Notes under the pieces: model-generated
What the model saw: only the letters and a program-made list of their open reading frames with translations
What the model was told of the DNA's origin: nothing
Database searches by the model: none
Shown here: piece after piece, positions 57,719 to 64,000 of the stretch
How the letters are laid out: each line of letters starts with the position of its first letter
How positions within the stretch are numbered: position 1 is the first letter of the stretch
DNA from: Clostridiales bacterium
Lineage (GTDB): Bacteria > Bacillota > Clostridia > Saccharofermentanales > Saccharofermentanaceae
Length of the DNA stretch: 64,000 bases
Assembly (NCBI GenBank): GCA_017480325.1
Contig: JAFVAY010000005.1
Coordinates: 1 to 64,000, forward strand
Direction: 5' to 3'
Program-made: the position numbers and the translations under genes

Positions 57719-58338
57719 GCGTACACCTCCTCGATCTTCTGCGCAGCCGCCTTTGTAAGAAGAAGGCTGTCGTACTTCATAATGTCAAACACGTTGATCG
57801 TGTTTACGAGTCCTGACTTAACATCAGGGATATTCCTTGTGGAAAGAATAACATTGTCATTCTTCTCATCAAGAACGATGAATGCACCGTCTGTAGCCTT
57901 CAAAGCCGAAAGAGCCTTAACAGCCTCAGCTGTCTTGATCTGATCAAGGTTGAAGTCCTCTACCACGATGATCTTGTTCTCAGCAAGCTTGGAAGAAAGA
58001 GCAGACTTCAAAGCAAGTCTTCTGATCTTCTTGGGAAGTGTGTAGCTATAGTCTCTGGGCTTGGGTCCAAAGATAGTACCACCGCCGACATACTGAGCGG
58101 AACGTGTGGAACCGTGACGTGCACGACCTGTTCCCTTCTGTCTCCAGGGGCGCTTACCGCCGCCTCTTGTCTCGCTTCTCGTCTTAGTGCTGGATGTGCC
58201 CTGACGACGGTTAGCAAGCTGATTTCTGATTACTGCGGCAATCGCATGCTTATTGGGCTCGATAGCGAAGATCGCATCGGAAAGCTCAATAGATCCAGTA
58301 ACGGCGCCGCTAAGATTGTAGATGTCTAATTTAGCCAT
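57715..58338 (-). CDS. rplD: 50S ribosomal protein L4
   Basis: 207 residues. The tunnel loop is [20 protein letters not shown] with [21 protein letters not shown], followed by [19 protein letters not shown]. In E. coli L4 represses its own S10 operon; a long structured leader upstream of rpsJ here makes a similar role possible. Confidence 0.98.
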   Translation of the reverse strand: MAKLDIYNLSGAVTGSIELSDAIFAIEPNKHAIAAVIRNQLANRRQGTSSTKTRSETRGGGKRPWRQKGTGRARHGSTRSAQYVGGGTIFGPKPRDYSYTLPKKIRRLALKSALSSKLAENKIIVVEDFNLDQIKTAEAVKALSALKATDGAFIVLDEKNDNVILSTRNIPDVKSGLVNTINVFDIMKYDSLLLTKAAAQKIEEVYA

Positions 58339-58359
58339 TTTTATCTCTCCTCCCGCCTA

Positions 58360-58992
58360 TTACTTTGATGCCTTTACGGAAGTCTCGACTGTAACGAGGC
58401 CACCCTTAGGTCCGGGAATCGCGCCCTTAAGAACGAGGATCCCTCTCTCGCCGTCAACCATAACGACGCTAAGATTCTGAACTGTGCAGTTTACAGCACC
58501 CATGTGTCCAGGCATCTTCTTGCCGGGCATTACACGACCCGGAGTAGATGTAGCACCCATGGAACCGACTCTTCTGTGGTACATGGAGCCATGACCGGAA
58601 GGTCCGCCCTTCTGACCGTGACGCTTGATGTTGCCCTGGAAGCCCTTACCCTTGGAAACACCGCTTACATCAACCTGATCTCCTACAGAGAACATGTCAG
58701 ATACCTTGATCTCCTGACCGAGCTCATAATCATCCTCTGTTCTGAACTCACGGATGACCTTCTTGACCTCGACGTCAGCCTTCTTGAACTGACCCTTGTC
58801 GGGCTTGTTCACGAGCTTCTCGCGAACTGCGCCGGATCCGACCTTGACAGCCTTATAGCCGTCTGTCTCAACTGTCTTGTTCTGGAGCACATACATAGGC
58901 TCTACTTCAATGACGGTTGCTGGTATGACATTTCCGTTCTCATCGAACAGCTGTGTCATTCCGGACTTTCTGCCGATAACAAATTTTGCCAT
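58360..58992 (-). CDS. rplC: 50S ribosomal protein L3
   Basis: 210 residues. [52 protein letters not shown] in two parts and [13 protein letters not shown], the loop near the peptidyl-transferase centre. Early 50S assembly protein. AGGAGGA upstream of the ATG. Confidence 0.98.
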   Translation of the reverse strand: MAKFVIGRKSGMTQLFDENGNVIPATVIEVEPMYVLQNKTVETDGYKAVKVGSGAVREKLVNKPDKGQFKKADVEVKKVIREFRTEDDYELGQEIKVSDMFSVGDQVDVSGVSKGKGFQGNIKRHGQKGGPSGHGSMYHRRVGSMGATSTPGRVMPGKKMPGHMGAVNCTVQNLSVVMVDGERGILVLKGAIPGPKGGLVTVETSVKASK

Positions 58993-59102
58993 TCTTCTTT
59001 CCTCCTGTTTAAGGTTATTGGTTCGCCCGCTTATCTAGCGAACATGACCCGGGCACGAACTTGGCAGGTCCTTACCCGAATAATACCTGTCGTATGCTTC
59101 TA
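58993..59102 (-). other. Hairpin-containing spacer between rpsJ and rplC
   Basis: 110 bases without a gene. In the transcript GTTCGTGCCCG (59050-59060) pairs with CGGGCGAAC (59021-59029) with a two-base bulge, and CAGGT with ACCTG forms a second stem closer to rpsJ. The first stem lies about 15 bases before the rplC ribosome binding site. Confidence 0.4.
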
Positions 59103-59411
59103 TTAAGCCTTAAGCTCGATAGAAACGCCGGCAGGTAAGTCAAGCTTCTGAAGCGCCTCAACAGTCTTATTGTTGGACGTATATACATCGATCAGTCTCT
59201 TATGAGTTCTCTGCTCGAACTGCTCACGAGAATCCTTGTACTTGTGAGGTGATCTTAAGATAGTAACAACTTCCTTCTCTGTAGGGAGCGGGATAGGGCC
59301 TGAATATGAAGCACCTGTTCTCTCCACCGCATCGATGATGGACTTTGCACTCTCGTCAAGGAGCTTGTGATCATAAGCCTTGATCTTGATTCTTAACTTC
59401 TGGTTAGCCAT
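59103..59411 (-). CDS. rpsJ: 30S ribosomal protein S10
   Basis: 102 residues. [50 protein letters not shown] core and THKRLIDVY are present. First gene of the S10-spc-alpha block; also the NusE partner of NusB in antitermination. GGAGG upstream of the ATG. Confidence 0.98.
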   Translation of the reverse strand: MANQKLRIKIKAYDHKLLDESAKSIIDAVERTGASYSGPIPLPTEKEVVTILRSPHKYKDSREQFEQRTHKRLIDVYTSNNKTVEALQKLDLPAGVSIELKA

Positions 59412-59689
59412 TTTGTATCCTCCATACTATTGCTGTTATTTATTCAACCTTTCCGGGCGTTTCCTTGGTTTCCATTCAAAAACCCGGATCTCCAGTTACC
59501 GCATCTGCTGCGGCACTTTGGCTCCCGGGCAACGGTTACCATGTTAATCGCTGCCGGCAATAAGCCGAATCGCAGGGATCTTATGTCCCTACTTCTCCCC
59601 CGAAGTTACCCGCCGGACCGTGCAGCCCACAGCCTTGACGGCAATCTCCGAGATCAAACGCACGGCGACCCGAAAGTCGCGCAGATGAA
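59412..59689 (-). ncRNA. Long structured 5' leader of the S10 operon
   Basis: The transcript from the promoter at 59690-59718 should begin near 59683, giving an untranslated leader of about 270 nt before rpsJ. No gene is present in this stretch. Clear hairpins: GCGAC/GTCGC (59665-59669 with 59676-59680), AGGGA/TCCCT (59574-59578 with 59586-59590), CCGCA/TGCGG (59499-59503 with 59509-59513) and TCCGGG/CCCGGA (59452-59457 with 59483-59488), the last ending about 30 nt before the rpsJ ribosome binding site. It is a candidate for autoregulation by a ribosomal protein such as L4; no named motif could be confirmed by eye. Confidence 0.55.
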
Positions 59690-59718
59690 ATTCTACTACG
59701 GGTTGGGGATATTGGCAA
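59690..59718 (-). promoter_or_regulatory. Sigma-A type promoter of the S10-spc-alpha operon
   Basis: TTGCCA at 59713-59718, a 17-base spacer and TAGAAT at 59690-59695 on the minus strand; five of six matches in -10 and four of six in -35. AT-rich sequence with T/A runs lies just upstream (59719-59755), as in strong UP-element promoters. It begins 19 bases after the hslO stop. Confidence 0.78.
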
Positions 59719-59736
59719 TAGTTTTTTTGAAAATAC

Positions 59737-60669
59737 TTATATTTTTTTCAGCTTCAGCTCGAAAAGCTTCTCCAGCTCCTTCGGAGAGAAGCTGTACTTC
59801 GAGCCGCAGAAGTGACACACGGTCTCTATATCTTTATTATCTTTAATCATTTTATATAGCTCCGCGCGTCCCAAGGTCGCAAGCCCTTCGGACATACGCT
59901 CCTTCGAGCAGGGGCAACTGAAGCTTACGGGATAACCGTTAAGATATGTTATTTCCGGATCTCCCATGAACAGATCCAGTATCTTCGCCGGAGAGAAGCC
60001 CTCTTCCATAAGGAAGGTTATCTCAGGGAAGCCTCCGTTCGCTCTCTTCTCTACGTAATCAAGATCCTGATCGGTAAATCCCGGCATCATCTGTATCATC
60101 ATGCCTCCGGCATTGACCACGTGACCGTCTTTGATCTGCACTCCTAACGCCACTATGGAGGGAGTCTGCTCAGAGGATGCAAGATAATATGTAAAGTCCT
60201 CGGCTATCTCGCCGGAGATAAGCTCCACCGATCCGGAATACGGCTCCTTAAGTCCTACGTCCCGTATTACGGTAAGAGAGCCCTTCTTACCCACAGCCTC
60301 TCCCACATTGATCTTCCCCGGTCGAAGATAAGTAGTCTCGACATTACCTTCGATCGGATATGCTCTGACATGACCCTTATTATCACATACACAGGTCATC
60401 CCCTTCATGGGACCGTCTGATCTTATGATGGTCGTCTGTGTATCCGTCTCATTCTTAAGGCTCTCGGCGATAAGAAGAGAGCCTGTCATGAATCTTCCTA
60501 AGGCAGCGGTGGCGGCATTAGATGTGTTATGAAGCTCTCTTGCCTTCTCGCATAGAGAAGTAGTGCTTATAGCTACAGCCTTGACATTCCCCTTAAGAGC
60601 TACTGCCCTTACGAGATGATCCTCTTTATCGTCGAGAGGCATGCCGGAAGCATAATATCTGTCATCCAT
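59737..60669 (-). CDS. hslO: Redox-regulated chaperone Hsp33
   Basis: 310 residues. The N-terminal domain holds the substrate-binding core (RAVALKGNVKAVAISTT, GRFMTGSLLIAE), and the C-terminal redox switch has Cys252 and Cys254 (CPC) and Cys285 and Cys288 (CHFC), which bind zinc when reduced and form disulfides under oxidation. Protects unfolding proteins during oxidative stress. Eleven bases after the M23 gene, so probably cotranscribed with ftsEX. Confidence 0.96.
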   Translation of the reverse strand: MDDRYYASGMPLDDKEDHLVRAVALKGNVKAVAISTTSLCEKARELHNTSNAATAALGRFMTGSLLIAESLKNETDTQTTIIRSDGPMKGMTCVCDNKGHVRAYPIEGNVETTYLRPGKINVGEAVGKKGSLTVIRDVGLKEPYSGSVELISGEIAEDFTYYLASSEQTPSIVALGVQIKDGHVVNAGGMMIQMMPGFTDQDLDYVEKRANGGFPEITFLMEEGFSPAKILDLFMGDPEITYLNGYPVSFSCPCSKERMSEGLATLGRAELYKMIKDNKDIETVCHFCGSKYSFSPKELEKLFELKLKKI

Positions 60670-60680
60670 GCTTAAACTCC

Positions 60681-62042
60681 TTAAGGCAGACAGCCCAAAG
60701 GATCTACTCTCGTGCCGTTGATCCTGACCTCGAAGTGAAGATGCGATCCTGTGGATCCGCCTGTAGAGCCTACCGTTCCGACAGCCTCCCCTGCGGAGAC
60801 ATACTGTCCTACCGATACATACACGCTGGTGCAGTGGGCATAGAGCGTAGATACGCCGTTACCGTGATCTATTATGAAGTAATTACCGTAGCCTGAGCCT
60901 CCCCAGCTCTGGCCGGGGACAGGAGTCTCGACGTATATGACCGTACCGGAAGCTGCAGCCATTATGGTATCACCGAAGCCGGCACCGATATCGATACCAG
61001 AGTGGAATCTCGTGTTACCGTAGATAGGATGAACTCTGTAGCCGAAGGGCGAGGTTATGGTATGACACCAGGTCGGCCACTGCAAGGATACGCCACTGGT
61101 GCTTACTGTAGGAACCGGCGTGGGTGTCGCAGCCTCTGTGGCCTCTGTGGGAACGGTCTCACCCGACTCATTCGTCTGGGCGGTCTCCGTCTGCTCGGAA
61201 GTTGTCGTAGCGGATGTTGTGGTGGTCGTTGCCGCGACCTCGGCATCGTACTGTGCCTGAAGACTTAATATCTGTGAATCAAGTGACGCTGCTAGGGCTT
61301 CAAGAGAATTCTCCTGAGCAGTCCACGAATCAAGCTCCGTAGATATATCCTCGAGAGCTGCCGTTGTTATTCCTATCCTCTCCTCGAGCTCGTCAAGCTG
61401 GGCCTGCTTCTCATCTGCAATAGCCTGCATCTCATCGGCCTGCTGAAGTGCCAGCTCCCTTTGTGCCTCAGCATTGGCGAGTGCGATTTCCATCTCATCC
61501 ACAGCCTGAGCATCCGCATCTGCTATAAGAGAGATAATCTCCATATTGGTAAAGAACCCGGCAAGACTATCAGACTCCAGAAGGACCTCCAGGGTCGACT
61601 TATTCTGATACTCGAACATTACCGACAATCTTTCCTGGAACATAAGCTCCGTTGCCGCGAGATTCTCCTGAGCATCGATATAAGCATCAAGAGCCTCCGT
61701 CTTAGCTACCAGAGCGGCTGCCAGCTGTGCCGATATGACCTCATACTGAGCCCTTTGCTCCTCCGACAGATCGTTAAGCTCCGCGAGCTCTCCGGACAAG
61801 GCATTCGCCTGTCCTGCCAGTGCGGACACCATACTTGCCGCAGCCTGAGCATCGGCTATAGCCTGATCTCTTTGATTCCTTCTCTCCTCCAGCTCCTCCT
61901 GGGTGTCGAATCTGAACAGATCCGTACGCTCCATAAGGTTCATGGAGGCGCCTGCATATACAGGTCTTCTTATCATCAGGCAGGTGAAGCTCACCGTCCC
62001 GATCATTGCCAAAGTAACAAGTATCTTAACCGATCTTCTCAT
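60681..62042 (-). CDS. EnvC-like murein hydrolase activator/peptidase (coiled coil plus M23)
   Basis: 453 residues from the ATG at 62042, which overlaps the ftsX stop (ATGA). A basic N-terminus and hydrophobic helix (about 6-27) act as signal or anchor. Residues about 40-270 are a long Ala/Glu/Gln-rich coiled coil; a Thr/Ser/Glu/Pro linker (270-325) follows; the M23 (LytM) domain occupies 330-453. Zinc ligands are complete: His347 and Asp351 (HSGID) and His436 (HLH), with His403 in YAH, so it should be an active endopeptidase rather than a degenerate activator. Adjacent FtsEX is expected to control it across the membrane at division. Confidence 0.92.
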   Translation of the reverse strand: MRRSVKILVTLAMIGTVSFTCLMIRRPVYAGASMNLMERTDLFRFDTQEELEERRNQRDQAIADAQAAASMVSALAGQANALSGELAELNDLSEEQRAQYEVISAQLAAALVAKTEALDAYIDAQENLAATELMFQERLSVMFEYQNKSTLEVLLESDSLAGFFTNMEIISLIADADAQAVDEMEIALANAEAQRELALQQADEMQAIADEKQAQLDELEERIGITTAALEDISTELDSWTAQENSLEALAASLDSQILSLQAQYDAEVAATTTTTSATTTSEQTETAQTNESGETVPTEATEAATPTPVPTVSTSGVSLQWPTWCHTITSPFGYRVHPIYGNTRFHSGIDIGAGFGDTIMAAASGTVIYVETPVPGQSWGGSGYGNYFIIDHGNGVSTLYAHCTSVYVSVGQYVSAGEAVGTVGSTGGSTGSHLHFEVRINGTRVDPLGCLP

Positions 62043-62935
62043 ACCCTTATATACTTCCTTACCGAGATTCCGCTTCCGATAGCTCCGATGAGGATACCGG
62101 TAAACAGTGTAAGAATAAGGACCCACCACATAACTGCCCTTGCAGGGAGTATCGCATAGAAGCTGGCAGGATCCACATTTGCCATGACTCTATAGTAGAG
62201 CGTCCTGTAGGCTATCACGGTTACTGCCCAGGAGCAGATCGCGCTTATAAGTCCGATAATGGCTCCCTCTATGACATACGGCATTCGTATGTAGGCATTG
62301 GTGGCACCTACAAACTTCATGATCTCTATCTCATTTGCTCTCGAATAGACCGAGATCCGTACCATGGTAGAAATGATAAACAACGCTATTACGAACAGAA
62401 GTATGGTTGTTAGTGCCGTTCCTACATTAACATACCTTCCGGCACGCTCCAGTACTGCCATAACTCTGCTCTCTCTTGATACCTTGGATACACCGGGCAG
62501 GGTCTGAAGCCTTGATACCACCTCGTCTCCCAAGGAAGGATCCGATATCCTTACACTGAAGGTATAAGGCAGATACATGTTATAGTCGAACTCATCCAGT
62601 ATTGACTGGCTGTCACCAAGATTTGTCTTAAAGCTGTTGTAGTTATCTACGGGACTTCTTCTTATGCTCTCGATAATACGTGTATCCTCGTTAATAAGCT
62701 GCTCTGTCTGCGCCAGCTCCTCATCAGAGACCTGAAGCTTCATGTAGACCTCTATAGGCGGCTGCTGTCCGAGCTTCTTCATAATGACCCTGGCATTCGC
62801 CGAGAAGATCAGGAATATATTAAGGATTATAAGCATCAGAAGTATCGTCGTTATCGAAGCCACGGTAACGAAGGGATGACGCTTTATCCCCGAGAAGCCC
62901 TCTCTTACAGAATTGAAAAATGTCTTGATGCTCAC
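62039..62935 (-). CDS. ftsX: Cell division protein FtsX
   Basis: 298 residues. Four membrane helices (about 21-41, 178-203, 224-246 and 268-290) and an outer domain between the first two. RHPFVTVASITTILLMLI and the region VRISVYSRANEIEIMKFVGATN are typical of FtsX. Membrane partner of FtsE; its outer domain usually binds a coiled-coil cell-wall hydrolase, here the next gene. Overlaps both ftsE and the M23 gene by ATGA. Confidence 0.96.
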   Translation of the reverse strand: MSIKTFFNSVREGFSGIKRHPFVTVASITTILLMLIILNIFLIFSANARVIMKKLGQQPPIEVYMKLQVSDEELAQTEQLINEDTRIIESIRRSPVDNYNSFKTNLGDSQSILDEFDYNMYLPYTFSVRISDPSLGDEVVSRLQTLPGVSKVSRESRVMAVLERAGRYVNVGTALTTILLFVIALFIISTMVRISVYSRANEIEIMKFVGATNAYIRMPYVIEGAIIGLISAICSWAVTVIAYRTLYYRVMANVDPASFYAILPARAVMWWVLILTLFTGILIGAIGSGISVRKYIRV

Positions 62936-64000
62936 TCGTCGTCCTCCTGGATATCAAGATCTATATCATCCATTCGGACTTCTTCGATCCAGCTGTCATC
63001 TTCTTCCGGGGTCTCCTCGACAGGGACTTCGTCCTTCTCCTGCGAAGGCGCCTCAGCTTCGGAAGACTGTTCTGTCTGCTCCTCTATTAATTCCGGCTCC
63101 AAAGGCTGCTCTTCTATCTCCTCCGGCTCCGAATCAGGTGCCTTCGATATCTCTTCTACAGCCTCCTCATGAAAAGGAGCTTCAATAGCAGGCATCTCCT
63201 CTGCCTCGTTCTCTACAGGAAGAGAGTCAACATCCGTGATCTCATCCCCGAAGGCGACCTCTTCGTCGTCATAACCCTCATCCGAGAATACGGACGCAGG
63301 CGCGGGAGTCGAAGCTGCCACAGTAGCTGCAGAGGCTGCCGCCAGAACCTCGTTCTTAAGGGCAAGCTCCGCCGGAGGCGTCTCTCCGAAATAAAAATTT
63401 CCCGGCTTATTAATATCAGTATAATTCTCCTCTTCAGAGGCGGCTTTGTAATCAGAATCGTCTCCGAAGGCCACGCCCATGGACGGAACGGAAGGTACCG
63501 GCATATTCTCATCTGCATAAGCACTGTCTTCCTTATCTCTTACAACAATACCGTCCTCGATCTCGATTACTCTCTTCTTCATCTTGTCTACAAGATTGGC
63601 ATCATGAGTACATACGATGACTGTCGTCCCCGAACGGTTGATGTCGAGAAGCAGACCCATAATATTCTCTGAGGTCTCGGGATCAAGATTACCCGTAGGC
63701 TCGTCAGCAATTATGAGCTTCGGATTATTAAGCATCGCTCTTGCTATGGCGACCCTCTGCTGCTCTCCTCCCGACAGTTGCTGTGGATAAGCGTCAGCCT
63801 TGTCCTTGAGACCTACAATGTTAAGTACCAGCTGGACCTTCTGATGAAGGCTCTTACGTGACAGACCTATGATCTCTCCTGCGAAGGATATATTCTCCGA
63901 GACGGTCTTGGTCTCGATAAGACGGAAATCCTGGAATATCATTCCTATCTGTCTTCTCAAGACCGGAACAAGAGCACGGGACATCTCCGATATATTAAAT
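62932..64000 (-). CDS. ftsE: Cell division ATP-binding protein FtsE, with acidic C-terminal tail (5' end outside window)
   Basis: The frame is open through the right edge, so the N-terminus with the Walker A motif is missing. Visible: LRRQIGMIFQDFRL (Q-loop), QLSGGEQQRVAIARAML (signature), LIIADEPTGNLDPET (Walker B) and THDANLVDKMKKRVIEIEDG, which ends the normal FtsE domain. After it come about 190 extra residues rich in Glu, Asp, Pro and Ala, ending QEDDE. Ordinary FtsE is about 230 residues. Drives FtsX to activate cell-wall hydrolysis at the septum. Confidence 0.95.
   Translation of the reverse strand, partial: FNISEMSRALVPVLRRQIGMIFQDFRLIETKTVSENISFAGEIIGLSRKSLHQKVQLVLNIVGLKDKADAYPQQLSGGEQQRVAIARAMLNNPKLIIADEPTGNLDPETSENIMGLLLDINRSGTTVIVCTHDANLVDKMKKRVIEIEDGIVVRDKEDSAYADENMPVPSVPSMGVAFGDDSDYKAASEEENYTDINKPGNFYFGETPPAELALKNEVLAAASAATVAASTPAPASVFSDEGYDDEEVAFGDEITDVDSLPVENEAEEMPAIEAPFHEEAVEEISKAPDSEPEEIEEQPLEPELIEEQTEQSSEAEAPSQEKDEVPVEETPEEDDSWIEEVRMDDIDLDIQEDDE

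Noticed and set aside
59430..59846. A plus-strand frame of 138 codons in the gap before rpsJ
   Set aside because: TTG start without a good ribosome binding site, overlaps the promoter, structured leader and end of hslO, and shows no conserved features.

Overview
The window reads as a chromosomal segment of a low-to-mid GC Gram-positive anaerobe, most likely class Clostridia (Bacillota). The grounds are a contiguous S10-spc-alpha ribosomal block, a zinc-type S14, an ECF-transporter T protein with a fused double ATPase, FtsEX paired with a coiled-coil M23 peptidase, an NfeD/SPFH pair, Hsp33, and strong GGAGG ribosome binding sites nearly everywhere. I cannot name the genus. Almost every gene lies on the minus strand and is read from right to left; the single clear plus-strand gene is at 10997-13204. 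No tRNA, rRNA, CRISPR array or insertion sequence was seen.

1-35728 is a large Wzx/Wzy-type surface polysaccharide locus. Its right end holds the initiating phosphosugar transferase, a polymerase-like protein, a Wzz-type chain-length protein fused to a degenerate BY-kinase domain, glycosyltransferases, a second polymerase candidate and a GH99-like (WbsX) protein. The middle makes unusual sugars: an FdtA/FdtB-like pair for a dTDP-3-amino sugar, GDP-L-fucose synthase with a GT11 fucosyltransferase, a PMI-type cupin and an SDR epimerase. It also contains an AT-rich scar where two tandem paralogous membrane genes have been fused by a deletion (19717-22207). A flippase and two GT-C-like membrane proteins follow, then rmlABCD for dTDP-L-rhamnose. 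The left end holds a GT2-GtrA protein, two ricin-like membrane proteins, a CDP-glycerol glycerophosphotransferase, and two tandem copies of a protein that joins a YidC/Oxa1 domain to a sulfatase/phosphoglycerol-transferase domain. The second copy runs off the window.

35738-43591 is housekeeping: cyclophilin, nicotinate phosphoribosyltransferase, an SPFH/NfeD membrane pair with its own promoter and terminator, TruA, a ROK glucokinase, EcfT and a fused EcfA1-EcfA2.

43686-59411 is the S10-spc-alpha block in the order rpsJ, rplC, D, W, B, rpsS, rplV, rpsC, rplP, rpmC, rpsQ, rplN, X, E, rpsN, rpsH, rplF, R, rpsE, rplO, secY, adk, map, infA, rpmJ, rpsM, rpsK, rpsD, rpoA, rplQ. rpmD (L30) is missing, L22 has a long N-terminal extension, and a terminator-like hairpin sits between secY and adk. 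A good sigma-A type promoter and a structured leader of about 270 nt precede rpsJ.

59737-64000 holds ftsE (partial, with a long acidic tail), ftsX, an EnvC-like M23 peptidase and hslO, packed as one operon for cell-wall cleavage at division plus a redox chaperone.
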